This document shows positions 54,048 to 62,936 of a DNA stretch of 64,000 nucleotides, in pieces. The stretch is from contig NZ_BAABWJ010000005.1 in NCBI RefSeq assembly GCF_040372805.1, forward strand, positions 1 through 64,000. The letters run 5' to 3'. How positions within the stretch are numbered: position 1 is the stretch's first letter; each line of letters begins with the position of its first letter. The notes beneath the pieces are model-generated. The model did not search any database, was not told the DNA's origin, and saw only the letters and a list, made by a program, of their open reading frames with translations. Source of the stretch: Pseudoteredinibacter isoporae_A (lineage in GTDB: Bacteria > Pseudomonadota > Gammaproteobacteria > Pseudomonadales > Cellvibrionaceae). Both the position numbers and the translations under genes were made by a program.

Positions 54048-54485
54048 ATGCCTACTCCAAATTCCAACGCCTTATTGGTCTCCGGCCGGCTTCTTCTGGC
54101 CTTGTATTTTCTATTACCAGGTGTAATGAAATTTGCTCAATTCGAAATGCATCTGGGACTGATGAACCGCCATGCCGTGCCCGCACCGGAACTTATGTTG
54201 ATCATAGCCGGGCTCGCCAATGTGATCGGCGCTCTGCTTCTGGCCACGAATCGTCATGTCCGCCTAGTGGCCCTTGGGTTTGTGGTCTACATCGTTCTGG
54301 TAAACTTCATGTTGCACGATTTTTGGAATTTCGAGGGGCTCGAAGCTCGCCACGAATTGCAAAACTTTATTAAAAACCTGGGCATCCTGGCCGGCCTGCT
54401 GGTTTTGGCTGGCGCCAGCTGCAAACGCGCCTTCAGCCTTTCCAATATCTTAAAATCTGATTCATCGGTCGCGTCTGAAACGTAA
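54048..54485 (+). CDS. DoxX-family membrane protein
   Basis: 145 residues from the ATG at 54048 (AAGAGA upstream). Four transmembrane helices with DoxX signatures: SGRLLLALYFLLPGVMKFA, LMLIIAGLANVIGALLLATNR, LVNFMLHDFW, and IKNLGILAGLLVLAG. DoxX proteins take part in redox or thiol-related membrane functions but their reaction is not fixed. Convergent with the CBS gene across the hairpin at 54513-54550. Confidence 0.88.
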   Translation: MPTPNSNALLVSGRLLLALYFLLPGVMKFAQFEMHLGLMNRHAVPAPELMLIIAGLANVIGALLLATNRHVRLVALGFVVYIVLVNFMLHDFWNFEGLEARHELQNFIKNLGILAGLLVLAGASCKRAFSLSNILKSDSSVASET

Positions 54486-54512
54486 ATTAGAATGGCCGAC
54501 AGGCATCAAACG

Positions 54513-54550
54513 GGAGCGGTGGCTGCATTTTTTTCGTGAGTCACCGCTCC
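54513..54550. terminator. Large hairpin between convergent genes
   Basis: GGAGCGGTG (54513-54521) and CACCGCTCC (54542-54550), perfect 9-bp arms with a 20-base loop that includes a run of seven T. It lies between the DoxX gene and the CBS gene and may end transcription from both. Confidence 0.5.
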
Positions 54551-54559
54551 GACGCCGCA

Positions 54560-55114
54560 TTACATATGCGCAAACACCTTAAAGAAGTTTGACGTCGATT
54601 GAATATCGATGGGCAGGTGGAGCTTTCTCGATATATCACTGGCCGAGAAGATACCTCGCACTTGGTGCATGTGCTGATCCACGACCAGAATGTGCTGCTG
54701 GCCGTAGTCTTTCAGTAACTCGATGACATCGGAGATGGTGGATTCGGCCACTTCACCAAAGTCCAGGGTGAAAAGATCTTTAACGGGCGTCATTAAGTCT
54801 CGGACAGAAATATCATCACGCCCTATTCCTTCGGACACTTTTTGCACAATTTTCCGATCCTTAAGATCATCGAGGCTTACCACTCCCTGAAAAGCGCCCT
54901 CCCGATCGATAACAAGCTTCAAACGCACATGGGCTTGTTGCATCAGCCGTTGAGCTTCAACGGCTGAGGTGGACGATTCAATAAGCAAGGGCTGTACTTG
55001 AGTAAAATCTGTGAAGAATTCGAGAGCGGCTGACTGCCGGGTAAGACCGGACAAGCGCTCGGGCTCGGCCAATCCAAGATTTCTAACAGCTGGGTTAAGA
55101 GTGAGTTTTTTCAT
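54560..55114 (-). CDS. CBS-domain protein
   Basis: 184 residues from the ATG at 55112-55114 (AGAGG six bases upstream); the frame to 55132 adds six residues. Two CBS motifs: VQPLLIESSTSAVEAQRLMQQAHVRLKLVIDREGAFQGVVSLDDL and VRDLMTPVKDLFTLDFGEVAESTISDVIELLKDYGQQHILVVDQHMHQVRGIFSASDI. CBS pairs bind adenosine nucleotides and act as sensors. No enzyme domain attached. Standalone. Confidence 0.88.
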   Translation of the reverse strand: MKKLTLNPAVRNLGLAEPERLSGLTRQSAALEFFTDFTQVQPLLIESSTSAVEAQRLMQQAHVRLKLVIDREGAFQGVVSLDDLKDRKIVQKVSEGIGRDDISVRDLMTPVKDLFTLDFGEVAESTISDVIELLKDYGQQHILVVDQHMHQVRGIFSASDISRKLHLPIDIQSTSNFFKVFAHM

Positions 55115-55285
55115 AGCGTACCTCTTTATCAACGCCCACCTGCCGGTTCATACACTGAATACTGTTTCAGATTCGGCTCTGTGGGTCGGTATTGGGGCCA
55201 CCCGCGTGTGGTGGCTGACTGTCAAAGTATTTTGATGGAAACACTCGACGCTCCATGGAAGGAAAATCGGTGTTAGAACGGAAAC

Positions 55286-55588
55286 CTAAGACAGCTCAGG
55301 CGGCGCCCGAATTGGATAGGAAAGCGCAAAAGAGAGAACACTTGAGGAAACTGGCGCGCGCGTGGGTCTATTCGGTGTGGGCGTGGTGGTGAGCAGCGAG
55401 TGCCAAAGTGGTGCCTCGTCAAACTCATGGCTGTCTTCACTTTCACTGCATTCCAGCCATTCTTCGATACTGATTTCTGCGGAATGAGCGGGTTTCAACG
55501 ACTCCGCAAGGGATACAGAGCTGATCGCCAACAACAAGCAGATATACAGAAGAATCCGGTACACAGTCACGGTAAACTCACTACCCAA
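55286..55588 (-). CDS. Small secreted hypothetical protein
   Basis: 100 residues. Hydrophobic N-terminus (VYRILLYICLLLAISSVSLAESL) suggests signal peptide cleavage near SLA-ES, then an acidic stretch (EISIEEWLECSESEDSHEFDE) and a proline-rich tail (TTPTPNRPTRAP). Two sequence features argue for a real gene: signal peptide and biased composition. No family recognised; could be spurious. Confidence 0.45.
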   Translation of the reverse strand: MGSEFTVTVYRILLYICLLLAISSVSLAESLKPAHSAEISIEEWLECSESEDSHEFDEAPLWHSLLTTTPTPNRPTRAPVSSSVLSFALSYPIRAPPELS

Positions 55589-55708
55589 TCATATGTTTTT
55601 CGTGGACTAGCCATATTTCTATACAGCCAGCCTTCATTATTCTGACACAATGAGCGCCACTTGGTTCGAGATGGCGGTATAAAGGAAGGTAAAGCTCAAG
55701 GGCTTCAT

Positions 55709-56158
55709 TCAGCCTGCGTCGCCTTCTTCAATTTTTTCGACCAACTCTTCCAGCAATTCATACAGCAGTTCCAGTTTCCCAGGCCCAAAGCGTTCACTGA
55801 TAAACTCATAACGTTCACTGGATTTTGGCGCAATTTCGGTGAATATCTCGTGCCCCGGCTCAGTCAAAGAAATTAAGGAGCGGCGCTGATCGCTATTGGA
55901 GCTTTTGCGCAACACTATACCCCGGGATTCGAGATTCTGAATAATTCGAGACAAGCTCGGCATCAATAGATAGCACGCCTCAGACAACTCTGAGATATCC
56001 ATATCCCCCGCCGCTTCAAGTGCCCGTATGACTCGCCACTGCTGGGCAGAAAGGTTGTGCGCCTTTAAAGCAGGCATAAACTTCTTCATCACCGCTTCCC
56101 TCGCCCGCAGTAGGGACATGGGCAGGGAGCGGTCGAAACTGCGTAAATGGTCGGACAT
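55709..56158 (-). CDS. hpaR: MarR-family repressor of homoprotocatechuate degradation (HpaR-like)
   Basis: 149 residues. MarR winged helix: FMPALKAHNLSAQQWRVIRALEAAGDMDISELSEACYLLMPSLSRIIQNLESRGIVLRKSSNSDQRRSLISLTEPGHEIF. The YLLMPSLSRI recognition region and the context match HpaR, which represses the hpa meta-cleavage operon and is relieved by 4-hydroxyphenylacetate or its derivatives. Downstream of the FAH gene by 37 bases on the same strand, so the repressor controls its own operon through the palindromes at 57088 and 57183. Confidence 0.88.
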   Translation of the reverse strand: MSDHLRSFDRSLPMSLLRAREAVMKKFMPALKAHNLSAQQWRVIRALEAAGDMDISELSEACYLLMPSLSRIIQNLESRGIVLRKSSNSDQRRSLISLTEPGHEIFTEIAPKSSERYEFISERFGPGKLELLYELLEELVEKIEEGDAG

Positions 56159-56195
56159 AAAACCTCTGTTACTGGTGCCAGTTTGGCCTGGCCGG

Positions 56196-57056
56196 CTACA
56201 GGGGCTCGTCGATCACCCCATTGATCAAAGTACCTACCCCGTCCACCTCAACTTTAATCTCATCTCCAGGCTGTAAGTATTTCGGAGGATCAAAGCGGGC
56301 GCCTGCGCCATTTGGCGTTCCGGTAGCGATGACATCGCCCGGTTTCAGGTGGTAGAACTTGGACAGATAGCTAATGATATATTTAAATGGGAACATCATA
56401 CTAGCGGTCGTGTCATCCTGGCGTAACTCGCCGTTAACCCAAGTGCGCACGCGCATGTTTTCATACTGCTCAGCGGTGAATTCATCTGCACTGACCATCC
56501 AAGGACCAATACTGCCCGAATTGATAAAATTTTTCCCTTGAGTCACATTAAACTTGGCATGGCGCACCCAGTCCCTTAGGGTGCCTTCATTCATAACACT
56601 TAGGCCTGCAATGTGCTCATAGGCCTTTTCCTCAGGGATACGCCGGCCTTCCTTGCCAATCACAATCACAATTTCGCCTTCGTAATCCAGCTGCTCCGAT
56701 TCGGGCGGTCGCCACAGGGGCTGGTCATGTGCGGTAAACGAATCACTGGTACGCATAAACAGGCTTGGAAACTTGGGTTGCTCAGAACCGTCTTTGTATT
56801 CCGCATTGCGATTGGCGTAGTTGACACCAATACAGGCAATTTTTTCAGGGGTAAGAATCGGTTGAAGTAACTCAACATCGGCCTCTTTGAAGTCAATTCG
56901 ACTCCCTGCGGCACACTCTTTCGCTTCCTCAAGACGCCCTTCTCGTAGGATGCTGAATAGGGTTCCGCCCAATTTCCCCCCTACATCAACAACCCCGTCA
57001 TCCTGTAATACCCCCCAGGATTCCCCGGCATCGGTCTTAAAACTGATAAATCGCAT
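56196..57056 (-). CDS. Fumarylacetoacetate-hydrolase family protein (OPET decarboxylase/isomerase candidate)
   Basis: 286 residues, RBS GGAGG. FAH fold with IACIGVNYANRNAEYKDG, the metal ligands in LDYEGEIVIVIGKEGRRIPEE (E-x-E) and IATGTPNGAGARFDPPKYLQPGDEIKVEVDGVG. In the hpa pathway HpaG (two FAH modules in E. coli) isomerises and decarboxylates 5-carboxymethyl-2-hydroxymuconate-derived OPET. Here a single FAH domain occurs beside a separate HpaF isomerase, so this protein probably supplies the decarboxylase. First gene of the minus-strand operon FAH-hpaR. Confidence 0.8.
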   Translation of the reverse strand: MRFISFKTDAGESWGVLQDDGVVDVGGKLGGTLFSILREGRLEEAKECAAGSRIDFKEADVELLQPILTPEKIACIGVNYANRNAEYKDGSEQPKFPSLFMRTSDSFTAHDQPLWRPPESEQLDYEGEIVIVIGKEGRRIPEEKAYEHIAGLSVMNEGTLRDWVRHAKFNVTQGKNFINSGSIGPWMVSADEFTAEQYENMRVRTWVNGELRQDDTTASMMFPFKYIISYLSKFYHLKPGDVIATGTPNGAGARFDPPKYLQPGDEIKVEVDGVGTLINGVIDEPL

Positions 57057-57087
57057 AACGCCTCCAACTTTGAAACACCCAATATAA

Positions 57088-57099
57088 TTAACATGTTAA
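57088..57099. promoter_or_regulatory. HpaR operator palindrome 1
   Basis: TTAACATGTTAA, a perfect 12-bp palindrome 31 bases from the FAH start codon; on the minus strand it lies between a weak -35 (TTAAAT) and -10 (TATATT) pair. Identical copy at 57183. Confidence 0.75.
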
Positions 57100-57182
57100 G
57101 TCTATTTAAAATCAAAAGACAGAGAAAAATAATGAAAACGGTTAAAAAATGGATTAAAAATAATCTATTGCCAAAATATTAA

Positions 57183-57194
57183 TTAACATGTTAA
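57183..57194. promoter_or_regulatory. HpaR operator palindrome 2
   Basis: TTAACATGTTAA, identical to the copy at 57088 and centred 95 bases from it (about nine helical turns). It ends 40 bases before the hpaE ATG, on or near the core promoter of the plus-strand operon. A repressor dimer bound to both could close a loop over the divergent promoters. Confidence 0.75.
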
Positions 57195-57234
57195 CTTAAA
57201 AACATAGACATTTCAGACGTTTTTTGGAGGCTAT

Positions 57235-58752
57235 ATGTCCAGTTTCTCCCACAACAAAGAAACCGCCGAGCACTACTTGCAGCGGTTCCTTCAGAGCACC
57301 ACCGGCCATTTTATCAATGGTCAAATGGTGGCTAATGGTAACGCCGAGACTTACGACAACCTCAGCCCTATCAACAATGAAAGCCTTGGCAGGGTGGTCG
57401 CAGGACGCGTGGAAGATATGGACGCTGCCTGCACAGCCGCCGAGGACGCCTTCCCTGCCTGGCGGGATATGCCCGGCCAGGAACGCAAGAAGTTGTTGAA
57501 CCACTTTGCCGACTTGATCGAGGCCCGAGCCGAGGAGATTGCCTTGGTTGAATCCTCAGATTGCGGCCAGGCCATTCGTTTTATGAAGCAGGCGGCAATT
57601 CGTGGTGCTGCGAACTTCCGATTCTTTGCGGACAAAGCCCCGGAGGCGCAGAATGGTCTGGCACTTCATCAGGCCGAACACACCAACTACACCCTGCGCA
57701 GCCCCATCGGCCCCGTTGGGATAATCACTCCGTGGAATACGCCCTTCATGCTGGCGACCTGGAAGATCGCCCCAGCTCTGGCATCCGGCTGTACCATCGT
57801 TCACAAACCTGCTGAGTTAACCCCCCTGAGTGCAATGCTGCTGGCGGAAATTGCCCATGAAGCCGGGCTACCCGATGGGGTTTGGAATACCGTCAATGGA
57901 TTCGGCGAAACCGTGGGTAAGCGATTGAGTGAACACCCGGCAATTCGAGCAGTTGCTCTGGTGGGAGAAAGCGCCACCGGCAGCCACATTATGCGCCAGG
58001 GAGCCGACACACTTAAGCGTGTCCATTTTGAACTCGGCGGCAAAAACCCAGTGATTGTTTTCGATGATGCCGATTTTGATCGGGCCCTCGATGCCGTTGT
58101 ATTTATGATTTACAGCTTGAATGGTCAGCGCTGCACCTCTTCAAGCCGCTTGTTGGTTCAAAACAGCATTAAAGCGCGTTTCCTTGATGCCCTGGAAGCT
58201 CGCGTTAAGCACCTCACCGTAGGCCACCCATTGGACCCGAACACCGAAGTTGGCCCTCTCGTGCACAAAGGGCATTACGAGAAGGTAATGTCTTATATGG
58301 ACATCGCCAAAGAGGATGGTGCAACCGTGCGGGCCGGCGGCACAGCCCGCAAGGATTTGGGTAACGGTAACTATGTAAGCCCTACGCTGTTCACGGAAGC
58401 GAACAATCAAATGCGTATTGCTCGCGAGGAAATCTTTGGCCCGGTTTTGACCAGCATTGGATTCGACACCGAAGAAGAAGCCATCGCTCTGGCAAACGAT
58501 ACCGACTATGGCTTATCCGCTTATATCTGGACCAATAACAGCGGTCGCGCCATGCGCATGGCCCGTGCGGTCGAGGCCGGAATGCTCTGGGTAAATTCCG
58601 AAAACAATCGCAATCTGCCATCCCCTTTTGGCGGCATCAAGATGTCGGGCATTGGTCGAGATGGCGGTGACTACAGTTTCGACTTCTATATGGAAACCAA
58701 AAACGTCTGTATCGCACACGGCACTCACACCGTACCGGTTCTGGGTGCATAA
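57235..58752 (+). CDS. hpaE: 5-carboxymethyl-2-hydroxymuconate semialdehyde dehydrogenase
   Basis: 505 residues, NAD(P)-dependent aldehyde dehydrogenase. TPWNTPFMLATWKIAPALASG is the N-terminal cofactor region; the glutamate is in HFELGGKNPVIV (about 275) and the catalytic cysteine in MIYSLNGQRCTSSSRL (about 305). The family is the HpaE group, oxidising CHMS to CHM in the homoprotocatechuate pathway. TTGGAGG before the ATG. First gene of the plus-strand operon; the next gene, the membrane protein, starts 48 bases later. Confidence 0.93.
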   Translation: MSSFSHNKETAEHYLQRFLQSTTGHFINGQMVANGNAETYDNLSPINNESLGRVVAGRVEDMDAACTAAEDAFPAWRDMPGQERKKLLNHFADLIEARAEEIALVESSDCGQAIRFMKQAAIRGAANFRFFADKAPEAQNGLALHQAEHTNYTLRSPIGPVGIITPWNTPFMLATWKIAPALASGCTIVHKPAELTPLSAMLLAEIAHEAGLPDGVWNTVNGFGETVGKRLSEHPAIRAVALVGESATGSHIMRQGADTLKRVHFELGGKNPVIVFDDADFDRALDAVVFMIYSLNGQRCTSSSRLLVQNSIKARFLDALEARVKHLTVGHPLDPNTEVGPLVHKGHYEKVMSYMDIAKEDGATVRAGGTARKDLGNGNYVSPTLFTEANNQMRIAREEIFGPVLTSIGFDTEEEAIALANDTDYGLSAYIWTNNSGRAMRMARAVEAGMLWVNSENNRNLPSPFGGIKMSGIGRDGGDYSFDFYMETKNVCIAHGTHTVPVLGA

Positions 58753-58800
58753 ATGGGCGCTGGGTCTTACCACTACTGACAAGTATCAAAAGGCAGATAT

Positions 58801-59847
58801 ATGAAACAACCTTTACTCGGCGTAATCAGTACCGCTTGTGTCGTCATGTTAGCGCTGGGCATTATTTCGATAAACGAGCATTCGTTTTTTATGGGTGATT
58901 TATCGTTTGCCGTAATGGCCTGCATACCGACACAAATCATTACAGCGTTTGTTTGGGCGCCCTTGTTTGACAAGATGAGTCCACTTGCCAAAGGCCTCAG
59001 TCAAACGATCATCAGCCTTTTGGGTGGTGTGGTTTTTGGATCGTTGTTGCACTTTGTTGCCGGCCAGGGCATGGGACCGACACCCCAGCTCATGATGTTG
59101 ACAATCGTTACCGTTATCGCGACCTTCTGGTTAATGGTCGCCTGGAACGCCTGGCCCTTTGCAGCATTTGTCTCATCCCCAATTCCTTTAGGCATTATTA
59201 TTCTCGGTTCCGCGTATTTACTAGCGTATTTAGTATTTAAGCTTGCGTTCAATTATGAGTTTTTGTCATTAGCTCCCATCTATATTGAAAGCCTGGACCC
59301 CAAAGGCCTCTTCGCAGCATGGCCCGCCTTAGCATTTTTAGTGACAACGGTAGCGGTGATTATGTTGTGCTTGTTAATGGACTTCTACCCTCTTTCCAAC
59401 TACCAATGGGAAGGGTTTTCGGCCGCATCGGCTAATAGCGTCTGGATACTTTTACTCGCCGGCCTTGTATTCTATCTTTGTGTGTATATCGTCAAGATCG
59501 ATCCTGTGGTTTATATGGTGCGAGGCCCCGTGAGTTTTATTTTTGGCGCGTTCATATTGCTTAACATGCTTGAGAACTCCGTTTTTTCCGAGAGGCCACA
59601 ACCTCTCCGAGGCATTGTGCTCGCTTTATCTGCTGTGGTGCTGGCCATAGTCATGCAACTGATATATCAATGTGTTGCGCAGCTGCTGAACCCTGAAATC
59701 AGCGCAGGTCCTATGGACTATCAATTGGAGTTATGGTTAGCAAACGCCATGCTGGCAATCACCTTTCCACTTATTGTCGTTATGTCGGATTTCTTTAATC
59801 TGTGGCCACTACGCTCACAGTCAAACGACATAGACACATCGAATTAA
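58801..59847 (+). CDS. Polytopic membrane protein, possible aromatic-acid transporter
   Basis: 348 residues with about nine or ten predicted transmembrane helices, starting IISTACVVMLALGIISI. No known transporter motif; it does not look like the MFS HpaX (length and charge pattern differ). Loops contain aromatic and acidic residues (YPLSNYQWEGF; NPEISAGPMDYQLELW). Lies between hpaE (48 bases) and hpaD (16 bases) in the operon, so its job is probably uptake of, or tolerance to, the pathway substrate. Function inferred from context alone; family not recognised. Confidence 0.75.
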   Translation: MKQPLLGVISTACVVMLALGIISINEHSFFMGDLSFAVMACIPTQIITAFVWAPLFDKMSPLAKGLSQTIISLLGGVVFGSLLHFVAGQGMGPTPQLMMLTIVTVIATFWLMVAWNAWPFAAFVSSPIPLGIIILGSAYLLAYLVFKLAFNYEFLSLAPIYIESLDPKGLFAAWPALAFLVTTVAVIMLCLLMDFYPLSNYQWEGFSAASANSVWILLLAGLVFYLCVYIVKIDPVVYMVRGPVSFIFGAFILLNMLENSVFSERPQPLRGIVLALSAVVLAIVMQLIYQCVAQLLNPEISAGPMDYQLELWLANAMLAITFPLIVVMSDFFNLWPLRSQSNDIDTSN

Positions 59848-59863
59848 TATCAGGAGCATACCC

Positions 59864-60724
59864 ATGGGACAAGTTGCCCTTGCCGCAAAGATAACGCATG
59901 TACCCTCGATGTATCTGTCCGAGATGGATGGGCCCAACAAAGGCTGTCGTGAAGCGGCCATCAATGGCCACAAAGAAATCGCCAAGCGCTGCAGAGCGGC
60001 AGGTGTTGATACCATTCTGGTGTTCGATACTCATTGGCTGGTCAACGCGGGCTATCACATTAATTGTGCGGAAGCATTCGCTGGCGTGTACACCAGTAAT
60101 GAATTGCCACATTTTATTAAAAATCTACCCTACCAGTATCGTGGTAATCCTGAGCTCGGCCATCTTCTGGCTGAAGCCGCAACCGAAGCCGGGATACACA
60201 CTCGTGCGCACAGCGATACCAGTTTGCCATTGGAATACGGCACTCTGGTTCCTATGCGCTATATGAACGACGACGATCATTTCAAAGTGGTGTCGGTATC
60301 AGCCATGTGCCAGGTTCATAATCTGGACGACAGCCGTCGTCTGGGACGAGCCTTCCGAGAAGCCATTGAACAGCACTACGATGGCAAAGTAGCCGTTCTG
60401 GCCTCAGGCTCTCTCTCTCATCGGTTTGCGCAAAATGGCGTATCAGAGGAATACCTTTTTAAAGTGTGGTCTGAATTTCTCGAAACCACCGATCGTGAGG
60501 TGATCAAAATGTGGGAAAACGGTGAATGGGATAAATTTACTCAGATGCTGCCGGAGTATGCCGAAAAATGCCACGGCGAAGGTTTTATGCACGACACCGC
60601 CATGCTGCTCGGCCTTCTGGGTTGGGATCAGTACCGAGGTAAAGTCGATATCGTCACCCCTTACTTCGGAAGTTCAGGGACTGGGCAGCTAAATGCGGTT
60701 TTCCCTGTTGAAGTTTTGTCGTAG
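59864..60724 (+). CDS. hpaD: 3,4-dihydroxyphenylacetate 2,3-dioxygenase
   Basis: 286 residues, class III extradiol dioxygenase that uses Fe(II) (or Mn) and opens the ring of homoprotocatechuate to CHMS. Motifs ALAAKITHVPSMYLSEMDG, DTHWLVN (His ligand), and, in the C-terminal half, LASGSLSHRFAQNG and EGFMHDTAMLLGLLGWDQY with acid/metal residues. Same length as characterised HpaD/DHPAO. In frame with RBS CAGGAG just upstream of the ATG. Confidence 0.93.
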   Translation: MGQVALAAKITHVPSMYLSEMDGPNKGCREAAINGHKEIAKRCRAAGVDTILVFDTHWLVNAGYHINCAEAFAGVYTSNELPHFIKNLPYQYRGNPELGHLLAEAATEAGIHTRAHSDTSLPLEYGTLVPMRYMNDDDHFKVVSVSAMCQVHNLDDSRRLGRAFREAIEQHYDGKVAVLASGSLSHRFAQNGVSEEYLFKVWSEFLETTDREVIKMWENGEWDKFTQMLPEYAEKCHGEGFMHDTAMLLGLLGWDQYRGKVDIVTPYFGSSGTGQLNAVFPVEVLS

Positions 60725-60813
60725 AGACAGTGTCATAGAAAGATTGTCATAGAAAAATTGTCGTACAAGCCTTGTGAAAAAGACCGTCGACACGCAAAGG
60801 AGATTACAGTGTA

Positions 60814-61209
60814 ATGGCGCATTTTATCCTTGAATACTCAAAAAATCTCAGCGCAAACGAGCTCAAACTCGATGAGTTGTTCCAAAACCTACACAATGCG
60901 GCCATCGGTACCGGGCTCTTTCCGCTGGCCGGACTGCGCAGCCGTGCCCACCCCTGCAATGACTATCGCGTTGCCGATGGGGATTCGAGCTTTGCCTTTG
61001 TACACCTTGAGGTCCGCCTGGGCCCAGGGCGTACCGACGAAGAGAAGCAAACCGCAGCTGATGCTATCTTCCAGGCACTAAGCCAATCGTTAGACGACTG
61101 CTATCAGCAGCGCGGCCTCGCCATTTCTTTCGAAATGAACGAACTACCAGAAACCCTGAAATTCAATCAGAATAATTTGCGTGCTTATCTGTCGGAAAAA
61201 CAACCGTAG
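60814..61209 (+). CDS. hpaF: 5-carboxymethyl-2-hydroxymuconate delta-isomerase
   Basis: 131 residues, the HpaF/CHMI type (tautomerase-superfamily fold). MAHFILEYSKN positions the catalytic region, followed by GLFPLAGLRSRAHPCNDYRVADG and LEVRLGPGRTDEEKQTAADAIFQAL. Converts CHM to OPET precursor by keto-enol isomerisation, feeding the FAH decarboxylase. AGGAG before the ATG; 89 bases after hpaD. Confidence 0.92.
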   Translation: MAHFILEYSKNLSANELKLDELFQNLHNAAIGTGLFPLAGLRSRAHPCNDYRVADGDSSFAFVHLEVRLGPGRTDEEKQTAADAIFQALSQSLDDCYQQRGLAISFEMNELPETLKFNQNNLRAYLSEKQP

Positions 61210-61274
61210 AAAACGGGCACTGGATTTTTAAAAACAAGCGCTAACGGATTCTAGATTTAATCAACGAGTAGACT

Positions 61275-62075
61275 ATGCAATCAGACGACATTCAACAGGC
61301 CGCGGAAGATTTGTACCACGCCGAGCGTAAGCGGCAAGCAATCGATCCAATCACCCTCCGATTTCCAGACATGGACATCAATGATAGCTACGCGATTCAA
61401 CAGCAATGGGTAAATAAAAAAATTGCTGATGGCCGTAACGTTGTCGGATACAAAATTGGTTATACCTCACGAGCTATGCAGAAAGCACTGAACATCAACG
61501 AGCCCGACTACGGCGTTCTGCTGGACGACATGGTGTTCGCGGACGGTTCTGATATTGATGTCAGTCAATTTTGTGATCCACGCCTGGAAATGGAACTGGC
61601 CTTTATCTTGAAAGAAGAATTGTCCGGAGAAAACGTGTCGGTGTTTGATGTGCTTAATGCCACAGATTATGTGGTACCGGCGTTGGAAATCATCGCGGCG
61701 CGCAGCCACCGTATCCACCCCGAAAACCAGTATAAACGGACAGTTCGCGACACCATTGCCGATAATGCTGGAAATGCGGGCATCATCATGGGCGGTCGCC
61801 CGATCAAACCGGACGCCACCGATCTGCGTTGGTGCGGTGGCATGTTGTATCTCAACGGCTTACTGGAAGAAACCGGTTTGGCAGCGGCGGTGTTGAATCA
61901 TCCGGCAAATGGTGTGAGCTGGGTGGCCAAACGATTTGCGCCTCACGGCGTTTCGCTCAAGCCGGGACAAATCATTTTGTCGGGCTCGTTTACCGCCCCC
62001 ATTCCCGTCAGCGCCGGCGACACCATTCACGCTGACTACGGTCCACTGGGCAGCATCGCTTGCCATTTTGTATAG
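61275..62075 (+). CDS. hpaH: 2-oxo-hept-3-ene-1,7-dioate hydratase
   Basis: 266 residues, member of the HpaH/MhpD group of FAH-superfamily hydratases. GYKIGYTSRAMQKALNINEPDYGVLLDDM, DPRLEMELAFILKEEL (metal ligands E-x-E) and GQIILSGSFTAPIPVSAGDTIHADYG at the C-terminus. Hydrates HHDD to 4-hydroxy-2-ketopimelate for the aldolase. Confidence 0.93.
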   Translation: MQSDDIQQAAEDLYHAERKRQAIDPITLRFPDMDINDSYAIQQQWVNKKIADGRNVVGYKIGYTSRAMQKALNINEPDYGVLLDDMVFADGSDIDVSQFCDPRLEMELAFILKEELSGENVSVFDVLNATDYVVPALEIIAARSHRIHPENQYKRTVRDTIADNAGNAGIIMGGRPIKPDATDLRWCGGMLYLNGLLEETGLAAAVLNHPANGVSWVAKRFAPHGVSLKPGQIILSGSFTAPIPVSAGDTIHADYGPLGSIACHFV

Positions 62076-62099
62076 GCTTTATTCTTCAGGAGTATCGAC

Positions 62100-62894
62100 A
62101 TGTTGCTGCAGGAAAATCACTTTAAAAATCGCCTCAACAGCGGAGAATGTCAGTTTGGTTTGTGGCTTGGTTTACCCAACCCGATCTGCGCCGAGATTTC
62201 CGCAACCGCAGGCTTTGACTGGTTGTTAATTGACGCGGAGCACGCGCCCTATTCTTTGCAGGATATTCAACAACATCTCCAGGCCCTATCGCCCTACCGC
62301 AGCGCCGCTCTGGTAAGACCGGCCGAAGGCAGCAGCAGTAACATTAAACAATTACTGGACCTCGGTTGCCAGACACTTTTGATTCCAATGGTTGAACACG
62401 TAGAGCAGGCCCAGGCTCTCGCTGAGGCCATGCGTTATCCCCCACAAGGAATTCGAGGCCTGGGCACATCCATGGCGAGAGCGGCTCGTTGGAACGGAAT
62501 TTCGAATTATGTCACGCAAGCTAATGATAATGTGTGTTTGATTATTCAAGTTGAAACGCGGACCGGGCTGGAAAACCTTGATGCATTACTCAGTGTCGAA
62601 GGAATTGAAGGCGTGTTCATCGGACCCTCGGATTTATCGGCGTCTCTTGGTTTTATTGGTCAAGCTGACCACCCCACCGTTCGAGCGGCCATTGATTCGG
62701 CGATTCACAAAATCAAGGCTTCAGGAAAAGCTTGTGGCTTGCTGTCGGTTTCACAGGATATGGCCAGACACTACCAAAAGTGTGGTGTCGACTTTATCGG
62801 TGTGGGAGTCGATGCGGCACTCCTAGCACAATCGGTGCGAGCACTTGCCGAAGATTTCTGTGATCAGGACGCTGGCCCAACGGCAGGTTACTGA
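62100..62894 (+). CDS. hpaI: 4-hydroxy-2-oxoheptanedioate aldolase
   Basis: 264 residues, class II pyruvate aldolase of the HpcH/HpaI family. NRLNSGECQFGLWLGLPNPICAEISATAGFDWLLIDAEHAPYS is the conserved start, with the metal glutamate in LIIQVETRTGLENL and Asp in FIGPSDLSASLG. It splits the C7 acid to pyruvate and succinic semialdehyde, which ends the pathway. Last gene of the operon; 24 bases after hpaH. Confidence 0.93.
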   Translation: MLLQENHFKNRLNSGECQFGLWLGLPNPICAEISATAGFDWLLIDAEHAPYSLQDIQQHLQALSPYRSAALVRPAEGSSSNIKQLLDLGCQTLLIPMVEHVEQAQALAEAMRYPPQGIRGLGTSMARAARWNGISNYVTQANDNVCLIIQVETRTGLENLDALLSVEGIEGVFIGPSDLSASLGFIGQADHPTVRAAIDSAIHKIKASGKACGLLSVSQDMARHYQKCGVDFIGVGVDAALLAQSVRALAEDFCDQDAGPTAGY

Positions 62895-62936
62895 CTCCGT
62901 CTTTACAAACAGATCCCGATACCATCGGCTTCGCTT

